A program made the position numbers and the translations under genes. The notes under the pieces were generated by a model, which saw nothing but the letters and a program-made list of their open reading frames with translations, made no database searches and was not told the DNA's origin. From an uncultured Erysipelotrichaceae bacterium (lineage in GTDB: Bacteria > Bacillota_I > Bacilli_A > RFN20 > CAG-826), in assembly GCA_902787955.1 (NCBI GenBank), contig CADAIJ010000011.1:1-56791 (forward strand): a stretch of DNA of 56,791 bases. Direction: 5' to 3'. Positions 48,646 through 56,791 of this stretch are shown in pieces; position 1 is the stretch's first letter; every line of letters begins with the position of its first letter.

Positions 48646-50916
48646 ATGGTTAAAGTATCACAACAATATTTAGAAGTTGATCCATATAAAATTATTGAAA
48701 AAGGCTTCCATAAAGAAAGAAATGAAGTGAGTGAATCAATCTTTTCTTTAGCGAATGAATATATGGGAGTGAGAGGCTTTTTAGAAGAAGGCACCACTCT
48801 TCCAAGTTTAATCGGAACTTATTTTAACGGGATTATTGAATATTCTTTAAAAGACACACCTAGCGCTTATAAAGGAATCGTGAAAAGATCTCATTTCACC
48901 ATCAATAGCGTGAATTTCCTTAAATGTAAGATCAGCGTGGATGGCGAAATCCTTGATTTAGCTACTTCCGAAATTTCTGATTTTATCCGTGAACTAGATA
49001 TGAGAAATGGTTTATTAACCCGTTCTTTTAATTGGTATATTAAAGACACAGTTATCAATATTAAGTTTGAAAGAATCTTAGATATGCTTACTTGTGAAAA
49101 CGCCTATCAAAGAATTACTTTTAAAGCGAATAAAGATGTTAAACTCCATTTAGTGATGTATTTAGATTCTAATGTCCTTCATTGGAGAGATCATTGTTAT
49201 TGGGATAAAGATAGCACTTATAAAAAGGGCAAAAACGAATATGGTTTAAGTGTTAAAACTCCTACCACTCATCAAAGCTTAGCCGCGACAATGATTATAG
49301 ATTCAAATGAGAACGAACATTCTTATGTCTCTAAAGAAAAAGAGATTAGTGTTCATTATTATTTAAATTTAAAAGCAGGTGAAGAAAGTGTAGTTACTCG
49401 TTATGTTTCGATCTTTATTGATAAAAAGAGCGATGAACACATTGATAAATTAATTGAAAACTCCCGTACAAGCGTTAAAAAAGCCTATTTAGAGGGATTT
49501 AATAAGGTCATTGAATCAAATACCCTCTACTTTAAAAAAGCCTTCGAAAAGAGCGATATTAAGATTGTTGGAAACGATATCGACCAACAAGGAATTAGAT
49601 ATTGTTTATTTGAACTAGAACAAAATTATCATGGTTATTCTCCTGATAATAATATTGGAGCGAAAGGTTTAACTGGAGAAGCCTATAGTGGGCACGCCTT
49701 CTGGGATAGTGAAACTTATTGTTTACCTTATTATCTTTTCTCCAATAAGAAAGCAGCGAAAGATTTATTACTTTTTAGATATAACACTCTCCCTCAAGCA
49801 TTAGCGAGAGCAAAAGAACTCGACTGCGAAGGTGCTTGTTACCCAATCGCCACCCGAAACGGAGAAGAAGCTTGTAATTTATGGCAGCACGCTTCAACGC
49901 AGTTCCAACCAACCACCGCGGTGGGTTACGCTATATATCATTATATGAATATCTATCATGATGATAAATTCATGCAGGATTATGGTTTAGAAATGATATT
50001 AGAGATATGTAAGTTCTTACTTTCTCGTGGGCAATATTCTAGCGATAACAAGCACTTTGGTTATTATGGGGTTATGGGACCAGATGAATTTGAACTTATG
50101 GTAAATCATAATACTTACACGAACTTTATGGCGAAGAAGATGTTTAATTATCTTTTTAGCTTACTTAAAGAAAAGAAATATGAGACTCAAGAATTACTTC
50201 ATAAATGTGGCTACACTGATGAATTATTAAAGAGGATGAAAGAAGCATCCGATAAGATGTTAATTCTTTATGATCCTAAGACACTGCTTTATGAACAGCA
50301 TGATGGATTTTATAAGCTTCCTCATATTGATATTAATTCCATTCCAGTCACGGATTTCCCACTTTATTCGCATTGGACATATGACCGTATCTATAGGAAC
50401 GATTTAATTAAGCAACCTGATGTTTTAATGTTTATGTTCCTTTATATGTCTGAATTTGATTTAGCTACAAAGAAAGCTAATTATGACTTTTATGAACCTA
50501 AATGTTTACATGAATCATCCTTATCCCCTTCTATTCACTCAATATTCGCGAGTGAACTAGGTTATGAAGATGAAGCGGATAAGTTCTTTGGTTTCGCGAC
50601 TAGACTTGATTTAGATGATTATAACCGTAATACATGTGAAGGATTACATATGACTTCTATCGCTGCGGCGTGGATGAACATTGTCTATGGTTTTTTAGGA
50701 CTTAGAAGTGATAAGGAAGTTATTTCTCTTTCTCCTAAACTACCAAAGAAATGGGAATCTTATGAAGTTAATTTATTAATTAATGATACTAAAGTTAAGG
50801 TTAATGTTTCTAAAGAAGAAGTTAGCTTTACTTTAGAAGAGAATAAAGAACTTAACTTAGTAATTTATAACAAACTTGAAACCATTAGAAATAATACAAA
50901 GATTAAAAGATTATGA
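48646..50916 (+). CDS. GH65 disaccharide phosphorylase 1
   Basis: The 756-residue protein has the GH65 beta-sandwich N domain, an (alpha/alpha)6 barrel, and motifs GPDEFELMVNHNTYTN (candidate general acid E481), KQPDVLMFMFL and HESSLSPSIHS (phosphate site). It is cytoplasmic. GH65 phosphorylases cleave alpha-glucosyl disaccharides (maltose, trehalose, kojibiose, nigerose and others) to beta-glucose-1-phosphate. AAGGAG lies 8 nt before the ATG. It is followed by a second GH65 gene with a 4-bp overlap. Which disaccharide cannot be told from motifs alone. Confidence 0.9.
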   Translation: MVKVSQQYLEVDPYKIIEKGFHKERNEVSESIFSLANEYMGVRGFLEEGTTLPSLIGTYFNGIIEYSLKDTPSAYKGIVKRSHFTINSVNFLKCKISVDGEILDLATSEISDFIRELDMRNGLLTRSFNWYIKDTVINIKFERILDMLTCENAYQRITFKANKDVKLHLVMYLDSNVLHWRDHCYWDKDSTYKKGKNEYGLSVKTPTTHQSLAATMIIDSNENEHSYVSKEKEISVHYYLNLKAGEESVVTRYVSIFIDKKSDEHIDKLIENSRTSVKKAYLEGFNKVIESNTLYFKKAFEKSDIKIVGNDIDQQGIRYCLFELEQNYHGYSPDNNIGAKGLTGEAYSGHAFWDSETYCLPYYLFSNKKAAKDLLLFRYNTLPQALARAKELDCEGACYPIATRNGEEACNLWQHASTQFQPTTAVGYAIYHYMNIYHDDKFMQDYGLEMILEICKFLLSRGQYSSDNKHFGYYGVMGPDEFELMVNHNTYTNFMAKKMFNYLFSLLKEKKYETQELLHKCGYTDELLKRMKEASDKMLILYDPKTLLYEQHDGFYKLPHIDINSIPVTDFPLYSHWTYDRIYRNDLIKQPDVLMFMFLYMSEFDLATKKANYDFYEPKCLHESSLSPSIHSIFASELGYEDEADKFFGFATRLDLDDYNRNTCEGLHMTSIAAAWMNIVYGFLGLRSDKEVISLSPKLPKKWESYEVNLLINDTKVKVNVSKEEVSFTLEENKELNLVIYNKLETIRNNTKIKRL

Positions 50917-53000
50917 AATTAGTGAAGCAAGGATTTAAGAAAGAAAATATCGTTTCCTATGGAAATATGTTTTTACTTGCGAATGGTCGATATGGCTATC
51001 GTGGCACATTAGAAGAGTATCGTAAGAGCGAGATGACTTCCTTAAATGTCCTTGGTTTATACGATAAATATTTAGATAAATGGAGAGAATCAGTTAATCT
51101 TCCAAATCCTTTCTATGTCTTAGTTAAAGGAAAGAATAAAGTTTATTCTCTTTTAGAAAGTGAACCAGTTAAACATGAGGTTAGTTTAGATATCACTGAT
51201 GGAGTGTTTACCAGAGAAACAATTTACGAAGATATTGAAATTAGTTCCACTAGATTTGTATCTTCAAAGGATAAAAATATCTTAGGAACTAGATACTTAA
51301 TTAAAGGCATTAAAGGAACTGAACTTAAGATTAATTTAGGTTTAGATTTAGATATTTATGAAATTAATGGTCCACATTTTAAAGAAAAGAAGTGCACTTA
51401 TGAGAAAGATTTAATTCTTTTTACAGGAACCACTAACGAAGGAAAAGAAGTGAGATCCTATACGAAAATTAATTCAAATAAGGCTCTTAATTCTACTAAC
51501 TTAGTTAATGATATTTTTGGGTATGAAATAAATTCTATTATTCATAAAGATGAAATAATTCAAATTGATATCATTCATGAAGTTAAAGAGAAAGAACATA
51601 TTAATGATGGCTTTGATAAGTTAGTTGAAAGACACATTAAAGCCTTTAATAAACTATGGGATAACGCTTATTTAGAAATTATTGGCGATAAAGACGCTAA
51701 CTTTGAACTTCAATATAGTATCTATCATCTTTTAATTTTAGAAGATAATACTTCCTATCATTCTGTTCCAGCGAGAGGTTTAAGCGGAGAAACATATAAA
51801 GGTGCCATATTCTGGGATACTGAAATGTTTATGATGCCGTTTTATGCTTTCACTAATCCACGCTTCGCTCGTAACACTTTAGTGTATCGAATTAAAACCC
51901 TTAGTGGAGCGAAAAAGAAAGCGGAAAAATATGGTTATAAAGGCGCCTTTTACGCTTGGGAAAGTCAAGATGATGGTGTGGAACAATGTTCCGATTATAA
52001 TGTCACTGACCCAATTACTAATCAGCCAATTCGAACCTATTTCGCGGATAAACAAATTCATATTTCAGGTGATATCGCTTTAGCGATTATGCGTTATATC
52101 TTTTTAACCAGTGACACTTCTTTATTATATGAAGGTGGATATGAAGTTATTTATGAAGTTATTAAATTCTATGATTCATATTTAACTAAGAAAGATAAAT
52201 ATCATCTTAATGATGTCATGGGTCCTGATGAATATCATGAAAGAGTGAATGATAATGCCTACACTAATCTATTATTTAAAAATGTTCTTAAGCTTGGCAT
52301 AGAGTATTATGATGATTTTATTTATACAGTTAAAGAAAGAACCCTTACTAAAGAAGATCTTAATGATATCTTAACTAAACTTTATATTGTTGAGCCTAAT
52401 AATGATGGTTTAATTGAACAATTTGAGGGCTATTTTAAATTAGAAGATGTCACTCCTAACATAGTTAAAGCTCGTAAAAGAAATGAGAAAGACTATATGG
52501 GTGGAGAAAATGGTGTAGCAGGTAAAACTAGAGTCATTAAGCAAGCTGATGTTCTTTCTTTATTAATCTTACTCGAGCATCCATATGATTTAGATATCTT
52601 AAGAAAGAATTATGATTTCTATTATCCATATACTGAGCACGGTTCTTCTTTAAGTGCCTCAATCTATTCTTTAGCAGCCTCAAAACTTAACAAACTTGAT
52701 GAAGCTTATAACTTATTTAGAAAATCAAGTGGAATAGATTTAGGAACTGAGCAAAAGATGTATGCCGGAGGAATTTATATTGGAGGAACGCACCCCGCTT
52801 CTAACGCAGGAGCGTATCTATCCGTTCTTCTCGGCTTTATGGGTTTATGGATAAATAAGGATGGATATTCGATTAATCCTAACCTACCTCCTTCTATAGA
52901 AGGAATAAAGGGAAAATTCATCCATAAAAATAAACAATACTTAGTAAATGTTAAGAAAGATAACTCTTATACAATAAGGGAGGTAAAACAAAATGATTAA
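50913..53000 (+). CDS. GH65 disaccharide phosphorylase 2
   Basis: The 695-residue enzyme is a shorter, diverged GH65 member with GPDEYHERVNDNAYTN (candidate acid E440), KQADVLSLLILLEHP and HGSSLSASIYSLAAS. Two GH65 enzymes in one operon imply two linkages or two chain lengths. Its start overlaps the first GH65 stop (ATGA) and it overlaps the next gene by 8 nt. Confidence 0.88.
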   Translation: MKLVKQGFKKENIVSYGNMFLLANGRYGYRGTLEEYRKSEMTSLNVLGLYDKYLDKWRESVNLPNPFYVLVKGKNKVYSLLESEPVKHEVSLDITDGVFTRETIYEDIEISSTRFVSSKDKNILGTRYLIKGIKGTELKINLGLDLDIYEINGPHFKEKKCTYEKDLILFTGTTNEGKEVRSYTKINSNKALNSTNLVNDIFGYEINSIIHKDEIIQIDIIHEVKEKEHINDGFDKLVERHIKAFNKLWDNAYLEIIGDKDANFELQYSIYHLLILEDNTSYHSVPARGLSGETYKGAIFWDTEMFMMPFYAFTNPRFARNTLVYRIKTLSGAKKKAEKYGYKGAFYAWESQDDGVEQCSDYNVTDPITNQPIRTYFADKQIHISGDIALAIMRYIFLTSDTSLLYEGGYEVIYEVIKFYDSYLTKKDKYHLNDVMGPDEYHERVNDNAYTNLLFKNVLKLGIEYYDDFIYTVKERTLTKEDLNDILTKLYIVEPNNDGLIEQFEGYFKLEDVTPNIVKARKRNEKDYMGGENGVAGKTRVIKQADVLSLLILLEHPYDLDILRKNYDFYYPYTEHGSSLSASIYSLAASKLNKLDEAYNLFRKSSGIDLGTEQKMYAGGIYIGGTHPASNAGAYLSVLLGFMGLWINKDGYSINPNLPPSIEGIKGKFIHKNKQYLVNVKKDNSYTIREVKQND

Positions 53001-54798
53001 AGGAATTATATTTGATTTAGATGGAGTAATTATCTCCACGGATAAATATCATTATGAAGCCTGGAAAGCGATTGCGGATAAAGAAGGTATTTATTTTGAT
53101 GAAGAAATCAATAATCGTTTACGTGGTGTCTCCCGTATGGCTTCTTTAGAGATAATTTTAGAGAAGGCAAATAAGATTTACACTGATGAAGAAAAACAAG
53201 CTTTAGCGGAAGAAAAGAATAATATCTATCGTTCTTTACTCTCTAATTTATCCCCGAAAGACTTACCAAAGGATGTTAAGCAAGCGATTAAAAAACTATA
53301 TGAAGATGGTTACCATTTAGCGATTGCTTCATCTAGTAAGAACACAAAATATATATTAGAAAGACTCGATATCACTAACGCCTTCGATATTATTATCGAT
53401 GGCTCCATGATTGTTAATTCTAAACCTGATCCAGAAGTATTTTTACTCGCTCAAAAAGGATTAGGTTATACAAGCCGAGAGTGTATTGTTGTTGAAGACG
53501 CAAAAGCTGGGATTGATGCGGCTAAAGCCGGTAACTTTTTAGCGGTCGGTATCAGTGACGCTTCTAAGTATGAAAAGACTGATTATCCTATAAATAGTCT
53601 CCTCGATTTATTTAATGTTATTGAAGATGCGAACAAAAAAGTATCCCATAAAATTGATATTGAACACGTTGGTAAAGTCTATAATCAAGGTAATGTCCGC
53701 GCGGTTAACGATTTTAATTTAACAATTGATGATGGCGAATTCGTTGTCTTTGTTGGCCCTTCTGGATGCGGTAAATCCACCGTCTTAAGAATGATTGCAG
53801 GCTTAGAAGAAATTACCGAAGGTGAAATCTATATGGATGGTAAACTTCTAAACTACCTTGATCCAAAAGATCGTAACACGGCGATGGTTTTCCAAAACTA
53901 CGCGCTTTATCCTCATTTAACGGTAAGAAAAAATATCGCTTTCCCACTTTCACAAGCCAAAATTCCCCTTCGACATTTCTTTGATTTTAAATATCGTAAA
54001 GAAAGAAAAGAACACATTAATACTTTGGTGGAAGAAGCAGCGAGTAAGATCAATCTTACTCCATATTTAGACCGTAAGCCTGCTAACCTTTCAGGTGGAC
54101 AAAGACAAAGAGTGGCGTTAGGTCGAGCGATTGTTCGTAACCCAGAAGTATTTTTACTTGATGAACCTTTATCTAATTTGGACGCGAAGATGAGAGCCCA
54201 GATGAGAACTGAAATCACTAGATTACATAATGAACTTAAAACAGTCTTTATCTATGTTACTCATGACCAAGTTGAAGCGATGACAATGGGTACGAAGATT
54301 GTTGTAATGAAAGACGGAGTAATTCAACAAGTAGCAAGTCCAGATGAACTTTATTTAAATCCTACTAATATGTTTGTCGCGGGATTTATTGGAACTCCTC
54401 AAATGAACTTTATTGACGCTGTTGTTACTAAAGTAAATAAGAAATATTTCGCTAAATTCTTAAATTCTAGTGAAGGAGTTGAGATTCCTTTAGCTAGAAT
54501 GAAAACATTTAATGAAGAATATCTTGATACTCCTATTATTATGGGGGTTAGACCAAAAGCTATTTCAATTAAAGGTGATTTAGCGTTTAAAGAGCAAGGC
54601 TTTAAGGCTAAGGTCAATTTATTTGAAAAACTTGGCGATAACACGATTATTTATGGTTCAGTTGATGGGCTTGATAATGAACTTATCGCTTCGATTGAAG
54701 GAATCAAATCATTTACTGTTGGAGAAGAAGTTGATATTTCCTTTAACTTAGATAATGTCTGCTTCTTTGATAAAGATAAACATAACACTATATTATGA
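52993..54798 (+). CDS. Fused beta-phosphoglucomutase and sugar importer ATPase
   Basis: One 601-residue frame joins two complete proteins. Residues about 1-215 are a beta-phosphoglucomutase of the HAD family (nucleophile D8 and acid/base D10 in FDLDGVI, helical cap). Residues about 220-601 are a MsmK/UgpC-type ATPase with Walker A GPSGCGKST (K261), signature LSGGQRQRV (about 366), Walker B with D390 and a C-terminal regulatory TOBE-like part. There is no start codon for the ATPase alone. The mutase turns beta-glucose-1-phosphate from the GH65 enzymes into glucose-6-phosphate, and the ATPase powers the two permeases. Confidence 0.85.
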   Translation: MIKGIIFDLDGVIISTDKYHYEAWKAIADKEGIYFDEEINNRLRGVSRMASLEIILEKANKIYTDEEKQALAEEKNNIYRSLLSNLSPKDLPKDVKQAIKKLYEDGYHLAIASSSKNTKYILERLDITNAFDIIIDGSMIVNSKPDPEVFLLAQKGLGYTSRECIVVEDAKAGIDAAKAGNFLAVGISDASKYEKTDYPINSLLDLFNVIEDANKKVSHKIDIEHVGKVYNQGNVRAVNDFNLTIDDGEFVVFVGPSGCGKSTVLRMIAGLEEITEGEIYMDGKLLNYLDPKDRNTAMVFQNYALYPHLTVRKNIAFPLSQAKIPLRHFFDFKYRKERKEHINTLVEEAASKINLTPYLDRKPANLSGGQRQRVALGRAIVRNPEVFLLDEPLSNLDAKMRAQMRTEITRLHNELKTVFIYVTHDQVEAMTMGTKIVVMKDGVIQQVASPDELYLNPTNMFVAGFIGTPQMNFIDAVVTKVNKKYFAKFLNSSEGVEIPLARMKTFNEEYLDTPIIMGVRPKAISIKGDLAFKEQGFKAKVNLFEKLGDNTIIYGSVDGLDNELIASIEGIKSFTVGEEVDISFNLDNVCFFDKDKHNTIL

Positions 54799-56525
54799 AG
54801 AATAAAAAAGTAGTTGGATCTCTATTAGTTTTATCTACCTTTATTCTTTCTTCATGCATTAATCCCTCCCCTACATCCCTTTCTTCAAGTATAAGTGAAG
54901 ATACAAGTGTTACTTCTATTAGTGAGGAAACAACTTCGGAAACGTATGAGAAAGATGAAGATGGATTTTATATCTTAGAGGATGACTACTTTTCTTATAA
55001 AGAAGACACAAGTGACACTAGAAAAAGGAATAAAGTTTTTATTTCTGACGCGGTTAAGGAAAAAGAACAACTTAAGTGGGCGAGAATGTATATCGGAGAT
55101 AAAAGCGTTCCTATTTATAATGTTAAAACTAACTATTCTCATTCCTGGAATCCAGACGCTCCTAATAGGATGAATAATGGAGTTACATCCATTGGTTTAG
55201 AAGGAAAAGTTGAGATCAAAGTTCAACTTAATTTCAATACTTTAAGACATCTTAAAATTAGTCCAGTTTCAAAAGGAATTAGTTATGACTACGATTTTAA
55301 TCGTAGAGTGGTTACTTTTACTATCACTAGCACTGGACAATACACCATTGAATTTACGAATGATAGAGTGATTCATCTTTTCGTTAACGAGATGGCTAGT
55401 TACACCAATCCATTCACGGATGCTATTGTCTTTAAAAAGGGTGTTCATAATAAAAATAACGACTCTAGAATTAACTCAAATAACCAAATCTATCTTTCAA
55501 GCGGACAGAAAGTTTATATTGAAGCCGACGCCTTTATTGAAGCTAAATTTATTTCTAATAACACTAGCAACATTCAAATAGTGGGTCCAGGTTATATTGA
55601 TGGTTCAGTATTTGAAAGAAGCGCCACCACTAACAAGGTTTTAGTGCCTATCGAATTTAATTATTGTTCAAATATCACTTTGAAGGATTTTGGAGTAATT
55701 GATCCTGCTGGCTGGTGTTTCAATATGTATTTTAATAACGGACTTACAATTGATAACTGTAAAGTCATATCTTCTAGATCAAACGGAGATGGAATATCGA
55801 TTCAATCATGTCAAAACGTTAATGTTTCTAACTCATTTATAAGAAGTTGGGATGACTCATTAGTGGTTAAAAACTATCCTCGTTGGGATAATAGAAGTAT
55901 TGAAGGAACTACCCGTAATATCACTTTTGATAACTGCATTTTATGGACTGATTTAGCCCAATCAATGGAAGTTGGATTTGAATGTGTTGGAGAAATAATG
56001 GACACGATTACTTTCCAAAATATCACTGTTATTCATAACTATCATAAACCAGTCTTTTCCATCCATAATGGAAATAACGCGAACTTGAAGAATGTTACAT
56101 TTAAAAATATCACTGTTGAAGACGCTTCGATGGGGCGTGGAGATGGTACCTCTACTTTAGTGGAACTTACTGTCTTATATAGCTCTACTTGGTCAGATCA
56201 ACATAAAGTAACAGGACTTGGTTCAGTTGATACAGTTGAACTAAATAATATCAAAGTTATTGATGGCATTATTAAGCCTAAAATTAATATATCTGGGTGT
56301 ATCGATCCTCGTAGCGGTTATTCGAAAGACCCACATTATGTTAAAAATGTCACATTTAAGGACTTTAAACTCTATGAAGATGTGTTAACGAGCACTTATA
56401 CTAACTTAGAAGAAAACTACGCTCAAAATGTCTCTTTTTCCACTGGTGGAAAAGAAATCACAGGACATGTCTTTAATACTAAAGATATTTCTGAATACGG
56501 AAATAACATTGATTTTTTAAATTAA
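54795..56525 (+). CDS. Second beta-helix glycosidase lipoprotein
   Basis: The 576-residue paralogue of the 885-aa protein has a lipobox LSSC (cysteine about residue 19), a Ser/Thr/Glu linker, a beta domain and a right-handed beta-helix with D332 (NGDGISIQ) and D353/D354 (SWDDSLVVK), again 21 residues apart. It has no discoidin modules. Its start overlaps the fusion gene stop (ATGA). It probably acts on the same polysaccharide family as the larger one, perhaps endo- versus debranching. Confidence 0.7.
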   Translation: MKNKKVVGSLLVLSTFILSSCINPSPTSLSSSISEDTSVTSISEETTSETYEKDEDGFYILEDDYFSYKEDTSDTRKRNKVFISDAVKEKEQLKWARMYIGDKSVPIYNVKTNYSHSWNPDAPNRMNNGVTSIGLEGKVEIKVQLNFNTLRHLKISPVSKGISYDYDFNRRVVTFTITSTGQYTIEFTNDRVIHLFVNEMASYTNPFTDAIVFKKGVHNKNNDSRINSNNQIYLSSGQKVYIEADAFIEAKFISNNTSNIQIVGPGYIDGSVFERSATTNKVLVPIEFNYCSNITLKDFGVIDPAGWCFNMYFNNGLTIDNCKVISSRSNGDGISIQSCQNVNVSNSFIRSWDDSLVVKNYPRWDNRSIEGTTRNITFDNCILWTDLAQSMEVGFECVGEIMDTITFQNITVIHNYHKPVFSIHNGNNANLKNVTFKNITVEDASMGRGDGTSTLVELTVLYSSTWSDQHKVTGLGSVDTVELNNIKVIDGIIKPKINISGCIDPRSGYSKDPHYVKNVTFKDFKLYEDVLTSTYTNLEENYAQNVSFSTGGKEITGHVFNTKDISEYGNNIDFLN

Positions 56526-56528
56526 GAT

Positions 56529-56592
56529 AAAAGCATAGGAACTGACACTTTTGGGAAAATTATTCTTAAAGGAGCTAGTTCTTGTGCTTTTT
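56529..56592 (+). terminator. Terminator of the glycan operon
   Basis: AAAAGCATAGGAACT and AGTTCTTGTGCTTTT form a 15-bp stem with two wobbles and a long loop, followed by a T-tract. It ends the operon four nt after the last stop codon. Confidence 0.8.
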
Positions 56593-56608
56593 AGTTAGAA
56601 AAAGAAAA

Positions 56609-56631
56609 GGACCAGATTATTAATCTAGTCC
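56609..56631 (-). terminator. Leftward terminator of the edge RNA
   Basis: Leftward, GGACTAGATTA and TAATCTGGTCC pair with one G-U, followed by TTTTCTTTTTC. It follows the structured segment to its right. Confidence 0.7.
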
Positions 56632-56639
56632 AAGGAATA

Positions 56640-56791
56640 AAAAATGTGGCTCTCACGAGACCACGATAACCGTGACATCGTGGTAAGGGACAAGCCCTAA
56701 CCACAATACCCAAGTTGAGTTCCTTTTGGCTGGAGGTGCTTCTTGTTGGCAACGTGTTTTGAATTGATTAGCACGCCGGTGGCCAGCTTCC
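56640..56791 (-). ncRNA. Candidate structured RNA, cut by window end
   Basis: This segment is clearly richer in G and C than its surroundings. Leftward it contains GCTGG...CCAGC and GTGC...GCAC pairs, then three overlapping hairpins: H1 56680-56704 (GTGGT...ACCAC), H2 56660-56684 (ACCACGAT/ATCGTGGT) and H3 56646-56664 (GTGG.../...CCAC) followed by ATTTTTT. H2 shares arms with both H1 and H3, so it excludes them. I do not recognise the family and the 5' end lies beyond the window. Confidence 0.5.

Noticed and set aside
1..56791. Mycoplasma-type genetic code (TGA as tryptophan)
   Set aside because: TGA ends several clear genes, for example at the 15952, 21621 and 47730 gene junctions, and tryptophan is TGG.

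Overview
The window looks like the chromosome of an uncultured, AT-rich Gram-positive bacterium of the class Bacilli, possibly one of the gut lineages close to the Mollicutes. This is inferred from base composition, AGGAG-type ribosome binding sites, many lipoproteins, and gene types such as PnuC, MsmK-type ATPases and GH65 phosphorylases. Several genes end in TGA and tryptophan is encoded by TGG, so the standard code is used.

Layout. 1-7 kb: tRNA-Cys, a leftward group (WYL regulator, membrane-anchored protein, PH-domain protein), then a rightward group (COG2509-type FAD dehydrogenase, F420-ligase-like protein, coiled-coil tail-anchored protein). 7-8.7 kb: an IS110-family element with a long non-coding leader that could hold a bridge RNA. 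8.7-14.3 kb: PnuC transporter, lipoprotein, unknown genes, and two near-identical 158-nt RNA-like repeats flanking a nuclease-like gene. 14.3-22.9 kb: Mbeg1-like hydrolase, a Phd/PIN toxin-antitoxin pair with four operator boxes exactly 22 bp apart, Na/Pi cotransporter, XRE regulator, a two-ATPase ABC operon with a lipoprotein, and an orphan RelB-like antitoxin.

22.9-36.2 kb: an accessory region with three paralogous surface proteins (593, 540 and 849 aa, all leftward), two lipoproteins and a two-gene AAA ATPase/TOPRIM module resembling anti-phage systems. The surface-protein genes share UTR architecture. Each leader has an operator-like inverted repeat (a CIRCE/HrcA site in two), then a pyrimidine-rich repeat tract, then a hairpin exposing GGTCAA. 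About 20 nt after each stop is a hairpin whose loop exposes (T)TGACC, the complement. Two of the 3' UTRs also fold as the same three-way junction. This is my strongest candidate for something undescribed.

36.2-38.5 kb: an HTH/DUF3990 pair and decayed sequence. 38.5-56.6 kb: a LacI-regulated glycan locus: LacI, a beta-helix glycosidase lipoprotein with discoidin domains, a repeat lipoprotein, ABC sugar importer (binding protein and two permeases), two GH65 phosphorylases, a fused beta-phosphoglucomutase/importer ATPase, and a second beta-helix lipoprotein. The likely scheme is extracellular cleavage of an alpha-glucan, import of oligosaccharides, phosphorolysis to beta-glucose-1-phosphate and isomerisation to glucose-6-phosphate. 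The right edge holds a GC-richer structured segment, probably a leftward non-coding RNA cut by the window end.
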